Positions 36,563 to 47,217 of a stretch of 64,000 nt of DNA are shown one piece after another. The stretch is taken from NCBI GenBank assembly GCA_024742665.1, contig JANSYA010000004.1, positions 1 to 64,000 on the forward strand. Direction: 5' to 3'. How positions within the stretch are numbered: the first letter of the stretch is position 1; each line of letters starts with the position of its first letter. Origin of the DNA: a bacterium. GTDB taxonomy: Bacteria > Spirochaetota > Leptospiria > Leptospirales > Leptonemataceae. Made by a program: the position numbers and the translations under genes. The notes beneath the pieces are model-generated. The model saw nothing but the letters and a program-made list of their open reading frames with translations. It was not told the origin of the DNA and did not search any database.

Positions 36563-37525
36563 ATGAAGGTGAAGTTCTGGGGCGTGCGGGGTTCGATTGG
36601 AACGCCGATCAAGGGGACCGCGGTACGCGAGAAGGTCCGCAAGATTCTGGCCTACGCCTCTCCCGGCGACGTCCTGGACGAAGCCTCTGTCGATCGCTTT
36701 CTGGATTCGCTGCCCTTTTCGCTCCTGCACACGTACGGCGGCAACACGACCTGCCTGGAGCTGCGGACGAAAGACAACGATCTCGTGATCGTCGACGCCG
36801 GCACCGGCCTGCGGGATCTGGGCAATAAGATCCTGGTCGAAGACGATTTTCTGCAGGGTCGCGGCGAATGCCACATGATCTTCACCCACAGCCACTGGGA
36901 TCATATTCAGGGGGTGCCGTTCTTCGGCCCGCTGTACATTCCCGGGAACAAATTCCACATTCACGGGATTTCGGAGGACATCGAAGGCCGCCTGCGCTAC
37001 CAGCACAGCGAACGCCACTTTCCGGTGCCCTTCGACGGCCTGCTGGCGAGCAAAGACTTTATCCAGCACCAGGAAAACGAAGCCTGGCAGGTCTACAGTC
37101 TGAATATCACTCAAAAAGGCCTGCGCCATCCCGGCGGAAGCTATTCGTATCGCTTCGAAGAAGACGGAAAGGTCCTGATCTTTGGCACGGACGCGGAGTT
37201 CAAGCTGGAAGATATGGACTCAATCGACGAATACCTCGAATATTTTCGAGACGCCGATGTTTTAATCTTCGATACGCAGTACACGTTCGAAGAGCAGCTG
37301 CAGCGCATCGACTGGGGTCACAGCTCCGCGTCGATCGCGACCGACATCGCTCTGAAATCCGGCGTCAAGAAGCTGGTGCTGTTCCACCACGATCCTTCCT
37401 ACGACGACGAAAAGCTCGACGAAGTCTATCTGCGCGCCGTGCGCTACAAAGAGATGATGGACGCCCAGAGCGAATCCAACCTGGAAATCATCATGGCCTA
37501 CGAAGGCCTTGAGATTGAACTCTAA
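36563..37525 (+). CDS. metallo-beta-lactamase-fold hydrolase
   Basis: A 320-residue protein beginning MKVKFWGVRGSIGTP, typical of a group of MBL-fold phosphodiesterase-like proteins. Metal ligands are THSHWDHIQG (HxHxDH), then FGTDAEF and the late His of LVLFHHDPSYDD. Related proteins have been linked to cyclic-nucleotide or RNA hydrolysis, but the substrate cannot be read here. Given two cAMP-relevant genes elsewhere in the window, a cyclic-nucleotide phosphodiesterase role is a possibility only. It starts 114 bp after the sulfatase-fold gene. Confidence 0.85.
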   Translation: MKVKFWGVRGSIGTPIKGTAVREKVRKILAYASPGDVLDEASVDRFLDSLPFSLLHTYGGNTTCLELRTKDNDLVIVDAGTGLRDLGNKILVEDDFLQGRGECHMIFTHSHWDHIQGVPFFGPLYIPGNKFHIHGISEDIEGRLRYQHSERHFPVPFDGLLASKDFIQHQENEAWQVYSLNITQKGLRHPGGSYSYRFEEDGKVLIFGTDAEFKLEDMDSIDEYLEYFRDADVLIFDTQYTFEEQLQRIDWGHSSASIATDIALKSGVKKLVLFHHDPSYDDEKLDEVYLRAVRYKEMMDAQSESNLEIIMAYEGLEIEL

Positions 37526-37736
37526 GCGCCGACCCGAGTCGAGTTGTAATTTGCAAGCCATGGCGCCCGCCGCTATTTGCGAAAAAAAACTTGCTACGGA
37601 TTCTGTAGCGTGTCACACCTGTATCTATCAGTTTTTTGAGTTCCGGGATTATCGGCCCGCAGGCCTCTGGCGGCCCCGGAGATTCGCGAAATTGAGTAAT
37701 CAACACTAAAATCTCTATAAGAGAAGGTTTTTACAC

Positions 37737-38333
37737 ATGAGTGAAAAATTATCTATTCCTGATATTATTCAGAATGGAATCCAAATCGGCATCAAATATG
37801 TCGTTCCGATTATTGTAAACGCCATCCTGAGCGTCATCTCGATCTGGATTCCCTACCTGAACGGTGGAATCGTAATCGCCTGGATGACGTTTCCGGTCAA
37901 AATGGCGCGCGGCGAACCGATCGAAATGACCGAAGTCTGGAAGCCGGAATACCGCAAGAACATGGGCGACGTATTCATCGCCTTCGCACTGCTGGTCGCC
38001 GCACTGCTCGGTTCGTACATCATCCTCGGCATGGGCGTCGTTCTGATGATGGGCTGGTACATCGCCATGCAGCTGGTAGTCGACAAAGGCATGACCGGTC
38101 CCGAGGCTTTCAAAAAGTCCTGGGAAGCGACCTACGGCAACAAGATGACCATCTTCCTGGCGCAGCTGGTATTCTTCGTGGGCTTTATCGTCGTTTCGGC
38201 GATCCTGAGCGCGATCGGCAGCATCCACTCCATCGTGGGTATCCTGACCGGCCTGATCACTCTTGGTCTGGTTCTGGCGCTGTATCCGATTCTGTACGGC
38301 ATGCACGCCTACATCTACCAGAAACTCGGCTGA
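37737..38333 (+). CDS. DUF975/YciC-like polytopic membrane protein
   Basis: A 198-residue protein with about five hydrophobic segments and a soluble loop (PVKMARGEPIEMTEVWKPEY). The overall pattern resembles glycerophosphodiester phosphodiesterase membrane-domain or DUF975-type proteins, but I do not recognise a diagnostic motif. AGAAGG precedes the ATG at 37738. It stands between the hydrolase and glpK, each more than 200 bp away, so it is probably a single transcript. Function unknown. Confidence 0.7.
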   Translation: MSEKLSIPDIIQNGIQIGIKYVVPIIVNAILSVISIWIPYLNGGIVIAWMTFPVKMARGEPIEMTEVWKPEYRKNMGDVFIAFALLVAALLGSYIILGMGVVLMMGWYIAMQLVVDKGMTGPEAFKKSWEATYGNKMTIFLAQLVFFVGFIVVSAILSAIGSIHSIVGILTGLITLGLVLALYPILYGMHAYIYQKLG

Positions 38334-38570
38334 ACAAATCGTAGCATTTCAGGCTTCGTCGCCTTCGCGGCGCGGCCTGTCTGCCATTCGATTCCATATC
38401 GGGCGACCGGCCTTCGCAATCCGCGAAGAACCTGGCCGCCCGTTTTGCTGTACTGCCTTCCGTCCATCGCATTTACAGAGACCGCCCGGCTCTGTTCGAC
38501 TCCGGACTCTGATCAGCCGCCCACGGGAAATCGCTTGCGCCCGTCGATCACCGCAATGATTTTGTAGTAC

Positions 38571-40064
<1,494 letters not shown>

Positions 40065-40109
40065 ACTATGTCCTGTGCGATCATGAACCTAATCGGTCCA
40101 GAACTGATA

Positions 40110-42371
40110 TTAATGAGCGTCGCCTTCTGCGCTCTGCGCTACGGCGTCGGCCGCCTGCTCGTCACCGCCAGCGCCGCGATCGGTGAAGCGCACTAGAGTT
40201 ACGCTGTTGCCCCGCCGGTTATAGCGCACGATATCGAAGAACTGTCTGGCCAGAGCGATACCCCGTCCGTGGCTGACTTTCATGTCGCCCATCAGCGTGT
40301 TCGCCTCCTGGCAAATCGCGCGATGGTCGAATCCCGCGCCCGCGTCCGTCACGCGGTAGACGACGCGCCGTGCGTTCAGGGAATAGTGCAATAGCACGCG
40401 CCGTTCCCGCAGCTCCGGCTGCCGCTGACGTTCCAATAGCAGTTCCAGATAGCGCCCCTGCTCCTGGGCTTCGGTCTTTTCATCGAAGCTGATCGCCAGG
40501 TTGCCGTGTTCAATGGCGTTCATGATCATTTCGCGCAGCGCGAATATGACCATCTCCACGTCGGCCGTCTCGAAATAACGTTCCAGAAACTGCGTAACGC
40601 GATGATACAGAGCGTCGGCGTCGCTGAGAAAATTTCCGATCGTAAATACGCCGCGTTCACTTTGTAGACCGTCGACGAGCACATTGCGCTCCGGCGGCGC
40701 AGCCCGTCCAAGAATCAGACCGCCCGGGTCGTCTGTTTCGCCTTCCCCGGCGATGCCTTCCAGGCTGCAGTCCATGTCCACCGGCTGCCCCAGACGATTG
40801 GCCAGTCGCAGGGGAAATCGCACCGCTCCCGATGCGGCCGATAGCTCCTGGATCTGGGTTTCCAGCAGCGCCCGCTGAAATCCCTTGCCCGTCTCGGACT
40901 CCGGCGGCGAATAGAGCACCGACGCAAGCGAGCGACCGATCAGGTCGTCGGCGCGCAAGCCCAGGAGCGGCTGAATCGAAGCGTTGACCTGCACGACGAG
41001 GCCGGCCGGACTCAGCACAAAGATCAGATCATTGGAACCTTCGACCAGCTGCCGATAGCGTTCTTCCGAGCGACCGAGTTTGCGGTGAGCGGCTTTCAGT
41101 TTTTTGAGACTGTGGGCGACTTTGCGCTGTAGATCTTCGATGCGATCGGCCAGGGCCAGCGAGAACAGCGCCACCTGAAGCAAAGATCCGACCGGAAAGG
41201 CGTACATCGTCAGCGCATTCGCCGGCAGCCAGCCCAGAATGCGCGCGATAAACAAAGCGCCGCCCACAAAGAAGGCGAGGACCGCCACAAAATAAATTCG
41301 CGCCGGCGCAAATCCGCTTAACATTGAATGCAGAGCGATTAAGGGCAGCAGCAAACAGATACCGAAACCCAGACCGCCCAGCAGACTGGCAAAGAGCACG
41401 CCCGAGGACGGTTCAAACAGAGCGAGGATCCAGATCACGCCGAGGGCGATTTGCGCGGCCGCCAGGCAGCGGTGAACGCGCGGCGAACGTTCGCGCAATC
41501 GTAGAAAACTGGAGGCGAAGGCGCAGGCCGTAATTCCAAACACCGCCGCGGTGCTCGGCCCGATGATATGGTGCCACTGCGGATGCTCCGGATAAAACAG
41601 ATAGGCGGCGAATCCGCTCTGCACGAAAAAATACGCGATATTGGCGATAGTGAAGCCGACATACGGCAAAAACGAAATCTCGCGCGTGCGCAGATACACC
41701 AGAAAATTATAAAGCGCCATGATCCACAGAACGCCGAAGTACGCCCCGTACAGCAGGTTTTCCGTTTCCAGCCGCCGATGGTAGGCGCCTTCGCTCAGGA
41801 TCTGAGCGGGCAACCACTGGGAATCCTGGTTGCGCGTTCGAATATAAAACTCGCTTACACCGGCGGGAATGGAAAGTCGGCAGACGGGTCGTCTGGTTTT
41901 GATCGGGACGTCACGTCGGCCAATGGCGCAGAGCTCCCGCGCCTGGTTTTCGTTTGCGCTATCCTGTATGAATATATTCAGTTCATCGAAAGAGTGCGGG
42001 ATATAAAAATAACGTTCCAGCGAGTCCGGACTTTCCAGTCGCAGGCGAAACCAGTAGGCTCGCGGGCTCATGCCGGGATTCGGATATTCGACCCGGGACG
42101 CCTGCCAGTCGATCGGGGCTTCGGCCGCCGGACGTCGCCAGGGCGGCGGTGCATCGTATGCCGCGGCTTCATCGTAATAGTCGAGAAATCGGCCGGGATA
42201 GATCGTCTGGTTGACGTCGCCCGCCGGCAAGTCTTTGCCTGCAGATAGCGTAAGCGTGCGCCCGATCGAGTCCGCTCCGACCCCGGATTCGGCGCTGCAG
42301 CCGGCAAGGCCCGGAATCAGAACTATCACCAGAACTGGCGCGGCGATCCACCGCCCCAAAATCGCACGCAT
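40110..42371 (-). CDS. 7TMR-DISM receptor with PAS and RsbW-like ATPase domains
   Basis: A signal peptide or lipoprotein signal (LIPGLAGC) is followed by an extracytoplasmic 7TMR-DISMED2-like beta domain (about 60-190), seven TM helices (about 200-400), a coiled coil, a PAS domain (about 430-540) and a C-terminal HATPase of the RsbW/SpoIIAB type (about 590-740: EMIMNAIEHGN, DAGAGFDH, SHGRGIALARQFFD). There is no DHp domain, so it should act as a Ser/Thr kinase or anti-sigma-type switch controlled by an external ligand. A candidate target is a STAS protein such as that at 23.6-24.7 kb, though not adjacent. I prefer the ATG at 42371; a TTG at 42389 is possible. Confidence 0.85.
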   Translation of the reverse strand: MRAILGRWIAAPVLVIVLIPGLAGCSAESGVGADSIGRTLTLSAGKDLPAGDVNQTIYPGRFLDYYDEAAAYDAPPPWRRPAAEAPIDWQASRVEYPNPGMSPRAYWFRLRLESPDSLERYFYIPHSFDELNIFIQDSANENQARELCAIGRRDVPIKTRRPVCRLSIPAGVSEFYIRTRNQDSQWLPAQILSEGAYHRRLETENLLYGAYFGVLWIMALYNFLVYLRTREISFLPYVGFTIANIAYFFVQSGFAAYLFYPEHPQWHHIIGPSTAAVFGITACAFASSFLRLRERSPRVHRCLAAAQIALGVIWILALFEPSSGVLFASLLGGLGFGICLLLPLIALHSMLSGFAPARIYFVAVLAFFVGGALFIARILGWLPANALTMYAFPVGSLLQVALFSLALADRIEDLQRKVAHSLKKLKAAHRKLGRSEERYRQLVEGSNDLIFVLSPAGLVVQVNASIQPLLGLRADDLIGRSLASVLYSPPESETGKGFQRALLETQIQELSAASGAVRFPLRLANRLGQPVDMDCSLEGIAGEGETDDPGGLILGRAAPPERNVLVDGLQSERGVFTIGNFLSDADALYHRVTQFLERYFETADVEMVIFALREMIMNAIEHGNLAISFDEKTEAQEQGRYLELLLERQRQPELRERRVLLHYSLNARRVVYRVTDAGAGFDHRAICQEANTLMGDMKVSHGRGIALARQFFDIVRYNRRGNSVTLVRFTDRGAGGDEQAADAVAQSAEGDAH

Positions 42372-42515
42372 TCCCTGAATTGCCTGCAAACATAAAGATT
42401 CGCAAGCAAAAAATGCGTAAGTACAAACTATTAAAACTACATAGGAACTGTCGCTGACGCTTCGGGAAGCGGCGTCGATTCAGGCGCGCGCTTCATTTCA
42501 GGAAGCCGCTTCGAT

Positions 42516-43784
42516 TCAGGACTCGGCGTGCACGGCCCGGGCCAGCCGCTCAAGCAAAGAGAACCAGCCGGCGATTCCAGGGGCGCCCGTATCGGAGCCC
42601 GTCCGGACTATGATCAGCCGGCGGGCCGGCGAAATAAAAACGAACTGTCCGTACAGGCCGGCGGCGATGCAGTCCCCGGTCGGCTGCTTCGTTTCCGGAT
42701 CCAGCGGCAGCCACCAGCCGTTTTTGTACGCGTAGCCGCCGGGCGCGAAGCTCGCGGGCACCCCGCGAATAATTTCAGGATCGTCCCCGGCGAGCGTCGT
42801 GATTTTCCGAACCAGGCCCGCGGCTAAAATCCGGCGGCCGGCAATGCGTCCGTCATACTGGACCAACAGCCCCAGGCGCAGCAGATCCCGGGCCGTCGCA
42901 TAAAACCCCGCGTGGGCGAGCTCCACCCGGCGATCGGCGTCGTCGACTAACCAGCGCGCCTCGCCGGCCATCGCTTTGCGCCAGACTCTGCTCTCCAGGA
43001 ATTCGGCAATAGTTTGCCCCGTCGCCCTTTCGATCGCCCAGGCGGTCAGGGGTGGATTGAATTCGCTGTACAGCCAGGCTGTTCCGGGCGGCGCTGCGAT
43101 TTCAGCGTCGGCGACGAGCCCTCGCAAATCACTCGAATGATAGCTGCGCGGCGCATCCGCCCAGGGCCAGCTTGCACGCTCGAAGCGAATGCCCGAAGTC
43201 ATATTCAGCAGATCCCGCAGCGGAATGCCGCCGACAGGAGCGGATTCTAATTCCGGCACGTACTGTGCCAGGGGATCGTCGATGCTCTGGAGGCTGCCGT
43301 CCGCCAGCGCGATGCCGGCCAGGAGCCCGACGACCGACTTCGAAACCGAAAAGCCCGCCATTAGAGTATCGCGGTCGGCGTTGTTAAAATAGTTTTCGTA
43401 TACCAGCCGTCCGTCGCGGGCGATCAGCAAAGAACGCGTTTCGTTGTCCGCGAGAAACTCCGCGAAATTGTCGGCCCGCAGCCTTTGCTCCGGCGCTGCT
43501 CGATCATCCGACGCTCCGTCTGTAGCCTTCGCCGACCAGAGCGTCGTCTGCGCTCCGATTAAGCTGGCGATGGCGGTCGGGCGCACTTCCAGCGAAACCG
43601 GCGATGGAGCCGGAGCAATTGCCCGCGTCGGAAAGATCAGGTGATCTTCGACGGTCGGGTAGTTCCAGAAAATATAGCGTCCGGCGTAAGAACTCGTGCA
43701 GGCGGAACCCGTCGAAAACAAAGCGCAGGCCGCGATCGCGATCGCACTCGAAATCGAAGTGCGCCTGTGTAAGGCCCGGCTCAC
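42516..43784 (-). CDS. serine hydrolase of the beta-lactamase (class C) family
   Basis: A probable lipoprotein (lipobox-like TGSAC, Cys29) with the penicillin-binding-protein/AmpC-like fold. The nucleophile motif is FSVSKSVVG (SxxK), the second motif is in WLYSEFNPPL (Tyr with Asn three on), and the third Gly-rich strand is GLYGQFVFI. Members include esterases, D-aminopeptidases and 6-aminohexanoate hydrolases, and the substrate is not readable. The GTG start overlaps the stop of the kinase gene upstream (GTGA), so the two are cotranslated. Confidence 0.88.
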   Translation of the reverse strand: MSRALHRRTSISSAIAIAACALFSTGSACTSSYAGRYIFWNYPTVEDHLIFPTRAIAPAPSPVSLEVRPTAIASLIGAQTTLWSAKATDGASDDRAAPEQRLRADNFAEFLADNETRSLLIARDGRLVYENYFNNADRDTLMAGFSVSKSVVGLLAGIALADGSLQSIDDPLAQYVPELESAPVGGIPLRDLLNMTSGIRFERASWPWADAPRSYHSSDLRGLVADAEIAAPPGTAWLYSEFNPPLTAWAIERATGQTIAEFLESRVWRKAMAGEARWLVDDADRRVELAHAGFYATARDLLRLGLLVQYDGRIAGRRILAAGLVRKITTLAGDDPEIIRGVPASFAPGGYAYKNGWWLPLDPETKQPTGDCIAAGLYGQFVFISPARRLIIVRTGSDTGAPGIAGWFSLLERLARAVHAES

Positions 43785-45478
43785 GCCTGAAACCTGCCGC
43801 CGGCGGAGGCCGTGAGTCCTTCCGCGTTTTCGCCGGGCCCTTCGATCGGCAAGGTCACGCGAAATACTGTACCGCGCGCGACTTCCGCCTGAGCCTGCTG
43901 ATTGGCGACATCGTCCGCCGTATAAGAGATCACTTCGATCTTGCCTTTATGTTTTTCTATAATGCCCTGCACGATCCCCAGTCCCAGACCGCTGCCTTCG
44001 CCCTGGTCTTTGGTCGTAAAAAAGGGATCCCAGATTTTCGAAAGCACGGCGGGCGGAATGCCAGGACCGTTGTCCTGAATTTCAACCAGCACCGCGCCGC
44101 CTTCGACGAGCGCCGTGCGAATCCGGATACGCGCGTCGCTCTGGTCTTTCATGGCCTGGTAGGCGTTGGTGAGCAAATTGGTCCAGACCTGGTTGAGTTC
44201 GTCGGGGTTGCAGACGATCTGCGGAATTTCGCCGAAGCTGCGTTCGATCGTAACTTCCGTTTTCATCACGCTGCTCATGATGATCAGAGTATTTTCGATG
44301 CCTTCTACGACATCGGCCTGGCTCCAGCCGCCCTGGTCCAGATGCGAATAAGATTTTAACGCCCGCACAATGCGCACGATATTGCGGATGCCGTTGCGAA
44401 TATTTCCCAGGTTGCGAGCGGTATTGCCGACCTCCTGGGCGAATTTGATTACGAAACGCACCGCTTCCGGTGACTGGTCTTTGTTTAAGTTATGCAAAAG
44501 CTTCATTACGGAAGCGCGCATGAAACGGTCCAGGCGCTCCTCATCTTTCGCCGCGTCGGCGGCATCGCCCGCGTTCCCGTTTTTTTGCGGGGCGTAAAAA
44601 CCGTTTTCGACTAAAAACGTCGCCACGTCCCGGGCGGCCTGCCAGCCGTCCTGTTCCAGGCGCGCGGTCAATTCGCGTTTGCGTTTGAATGCGTCCCGGG
44701 CCGGCCGCGCCTGGCCGGAGGTCAATTGCGCGCCGATCAAATTCATCAGGCGAAAAAAGGTCGGCTGCTTTTCCGCCGGCAGCGTCTTACGCAGCTGCTT
44801 TAGATTGTTCAGAATGTGGCCCAGATTGCGTTCGATATTATCGACGCTGCCGTTGATCACGCTGGCCGGCGTATTGATTTCATGCGCGATGCCCGCGACC
44901 ATCACACCGAGCATGGCCATCTTCTCGGACTGGACTAACTGCGACTGGGCGTTTTCGAGTTCGCGCGTGCGCTCCTGGACTTTCTCTTCTAAGTGTTCCA
45001 GAATACCTTCGAGGCGCGAATACAGAATCGAATTCGAAAGCGCCATCACCGCCAGCGAGCGCACTTCGCCGATCAGGCGCATCACTTCCGGCGAAGAGAG
45101 ATCCGCGCTGGTCCGGCCGGCGAAGATTACGCCGACCAGGGATTGATTCAAGACGAGCGGAATCACGAGTTCGGCGCCGGTCTGGTGAAAAAAACGTTCG
45201 GCGTCGCCCTGAATCGGCCCGAGCTCCCCCGGCGAATTGCTGTAGTAGACCCGATCATCGTCGGTCATATGCAGCAAAAAAGGATCGTAAATCATAAACT
45301 GCCGGGTCACATCGGTCTGTTCCGGCCAGACCGTGAAGGCCCCTTCGTTTTCGCTCCACAGATAGATGCCCTGGTGGGCGGCGCCCAGGGCGTCGGCCAG
45401 AAACTCCACGACGATCTGGCAAATTTCGACCGTTGGGCGCAGGCGGATGAGAGCTTCTTTAAACTGGTCCAGGTTCAT
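43781..45478 (-). CDS. GAF-domain sensor histidine kinase
   Basis: A soluble kinase of 565 residues. N-terminal GAF-like domain (about 15-150), a coiled coil (about 155-185), an H-box [14 protein letters not shown], and HATPase with N-box [14 protein letters not shown]1 DNGPGIPP, F-box and G2 [12 protein letters not shown]. About 130 residues separate the phospho-His helix from the second conserved DHp helix ([11 protein letters not shown]), much more than usual. This insert is helical and charged. No receiver or response regulator gene is adjacent; the overlapping downstream gene is a serine hydrolase. ATG at 45478. Confidence 0.9.
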   Translation of the reverse strand: MNLDQFKEALIRLRPTVEICQIVVEFLADALGAAHQGIYLWSENEGAFTVWPEQTDVTRQFMIYDPFLLHMTDDDRVYYSNSPGELGPIQGDAERFFHQTGAELVIPLVLNQSLVGVIFAGRTSADLSSPEVMRLIGEVRSLAVMALSNSILYSRLEGILEHLEEKVQERTRELENAQSQLVQSEKMAMLGVMVAGIAHEINTPASVINGSVDNIERNLGHILNNLKQLRKTLPAEKQPTFFRLMNLIGAQLTSGQARPARDAFKRKRELTARLEQDGWQAARDVATFLVENGFYAPQKNGNAGDAADAAKDEERLDRFMRASVMKLLHNLNKDQSPEAVRFVIKFAQEVGNTARNLGNIRNGIRNIVRIVRALKSYSHLDQGGWSQADVVEGIENTLIIMSSVMKTEVTIERSFGEIPQIVCNPDELNQVWTNLLTNAYQAMKDQSDARIRIRTALVEGGAVLVEIQDNGPGIPPAVLSKIWDPFFTTKDQGEGSGLGLGIVQGIIEKHKGKIEVISYTADDVANQQAQAEVARGTVFRVTLPIEGPGENAEGLTASAGGRFQA

Positions 45479-45559
45479 AGGCGGTTTTCTGATTTACAAT
45501 CCTCAGGCGTCACGGCAACTAACAAACCTGCGGCTCGCGAAGCCGGCGGCAATTATATC

Positions 45560-45997
45560 GTGCAAAAAAAGTTGTTTTTGATTCTACTCGTCGCGGGTTT
45601 CGTTTTGGCAGCCGCGACCTTCGCCGGCGCCGGCTGCGTCACGGAACATCCCCGGCGCGCGGTCGTCATCGAAGGCCAGCGCATCTTCGCCCCGCGGGGA
45701 TTCCTGGGGCGCTGGATTCGCGCGGACCGCCCCGATCAGGGGCTGGCCTTTCAATTGCCGCCGGGCATGGCTCTGGCGATCGTGAGCTCCGCCCGGGAGC
45801 CGGAAGCGTACGATATTATTCGCACGATCGAACGTCCCGACGGCACGGTCAGCTTTCGGATCCAGCCCCGGGGCACGAGCGGCCGGGCCGTCGAACGCCA
45901 CTTTCGACTGGCAGGCGCGGCCGGAGAAGATTCGGAGCGACTGTTTGAAGTCTTTCCGGGCGAGATCCGCGAAATCGAATATCGACGCGTAAAATAA
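45560..45997 (+). CDS. small lipoprotein, unknown function
   Basis: I read the gene from the GTG at 45560 (145 residues). It has a basic N-terminus, a hydrophobic stretch LFLILLVAGFVLAAATF and a lipobox AGAGC (Cys25). The mature part is beta-rich and shows no family motif I recognise. The open frame extends further left, antisense to the kinase gene, but that part is not gene-like. The stop abuts the ATG of rsgA, so they form one operon. Confidence 0.65.
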   Translation: MQKKLFLILLVAGFVLAAATFAGAGCVTEHPRRAVVIEGQRIFAPRGFLGRWIRADRPDQGLAFQLPPGMALAIVSSAREPEAYDIIRTIERPDGTVSFRIQPRGTSGRAVERHFRLAGAAGEDSERLFEVFPGEIREIEYRRVK

Positions 45998-47203
45998 ATG
46001 CAAACCGGGATCATCAGCAGAATCTACGGCGCCTACTACAATCTACGGCCCCTGCCCGATCTGACCGAAGAAATCTCCGGCCAGCTCCGGGGTCGGCTGC
46101 GCCTGGAAAGCCGGTCGGCGCCGAAGAAAAAGTCCGCCGGTAAGTCCTGGAACGGCGGCGAAACCATGCGCGAACGGCATCTGCTGATCGTCGGGGACCA
46201 TGTGCGCTACAGCGCTTCGGACGCAGCCGGCCGGGTTCAGAGCAAGAGCGGTTCTGGATCGAAGGCTCCCGGGAAAATCAAAAGCGGCGGCACGATTACG
46301 ATCCACTCGCTGGAACATCGCCGCAACGCGGTCTACCGCTCGACGGCCGGTGAGCTCCACGCCCTGGGTTCGAATCTGGATCGCGCGGTTGTTTTGATGA
46401 GTTTGAATCAACCCCGACCCCGCTGGGGATTTCTGGACCGCTTCCTGGCCTCCTGCCACGCCGGAGGCGTTCCGGCGCAGATTGTATTTACGAAACCGGA
46501 CCTGGTCGAAGAAACGGAACGCGCCGACCTGGAGCGCATGATCGCCCTGTACCGCGACGGCCTGGGCTACCCTGTGACGATCCTGGACCTGCTGCGGCAG
46601 GAACCGGCCGGCGAACTGGATGCGCTGGTGCAGGCGGTCGCAAGCGGCGTGACTCTCCTGGCCGGCCATTCGGGCACCGGCAAATCCACCCTGACCAATT
46701 TGCTGCTGGGCGACAAGTCGGTCCAAAAAACCGGCAGCATCAGCGAGTCCAGCGGCAAGGGCCGCCATACGACGACCAATAGCCGCCTGATCATGTCCGA
46801 CGATCGCCGGATGTTTTTGATCGATACGCCGGGCGTCAAAGAGTGGGGCGTGCAGCATTTGAGTCCGGAGGAGATTCTGGAGTCCTTTCCGGAAATCGAA
46901 CCGGCGACCCGGGAATGCCGCTTTGGCGACTGCACCCATCAGCCCGAACAGGACGGCTGCGCCGTGCACGATCTACTGGATCGATCCCGGGACCTGTACG
47001 CGGAGTACTTCGAAAATTTCGACGCCATCGAAAGCGATCCCAACGTGGCCGTGCCGCCGCACTCCGAAGAATGCGTGCACCCCGAGCGATTGCGCTCCCT
47101 GCAGGCGATGCTCGATTCTCTCGAATACAACCTGAAAATCCGCACCGGCGATTTTATAAAAGCGACGGGCCGCGCGCGAAACGGCCGAATTAAGCCAGCT
47201 TGA
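45998..47203 (+). CDS. rsgA: ribosome small-subunit biogenesis GTPase RsgA
   Basis: A circularly permuted GTPase that helps mature the 30S subunit. The motif order is permuted as expected: G4 FTKPDLV (about 167) precedes G1 AGHSGTGKSTLTNLL (about 224) and G3 DTPGVKEWG. An N-terminal OB-fold contains a ~30-residue basic, Ser/Gly-rich insert (about 40-100). The C-terminal zinc site is CRFGDCTHQPEQDGCAV. At 401 residues it is somewhat longer than usual because of these insertions. ATG directly follows the lipoprotein stop. Confidence 0.95.
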   Translation: MQTGIISRIYGAYYNLRPLPDLTEEISGQLRGRLRLESRSAPKKKSAGKSWNGGETMRERHLLIVGDHVRYSASDAAGRVQSKSGSGSKAPGKIKSGGTITIHSLEHRRNAVYRSTAGELHALGSNLDRAVVLMSLNQPRPRWGFLDRFLASCHAGGVPAQIVFTKPDLVEETERADLERMIALYRDGLGYPVTILDLLRQEPAGELDALVQAVASGVTLLAGHSGTGKSTLTNLLLGDKSVQKTGSISESSGKGRHTTTNSRLIMSDDRRMFLIDTPGVKEWGVQHLSPEEILESFPEIEPATRECRFGDCTHQPEQDGCAVHDLLDRSRDLYAEYFENFDAIESDPNVAVPPHSEECVHPERLRSLQAMLDSLEYNLKIRTGDFIKATGRARNGRIKPA

Positions 47204-47217
47204 CCTTTGATTTAAGA

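Noticed and set aside
37593-37609. GCTAC/GTAGC hairpin next to an A run, terminator-like on the minus strand
   Set aside because: No minus-strand gene lies to its right that would need it; both flanking genes are on the plus strand.
37692-37721. TTGAGT / TATAAG promoter for the membrane protein gene at 37.7 kb
   Set aside because: The implied start of transcription would fall on or after the ribosome binding site.
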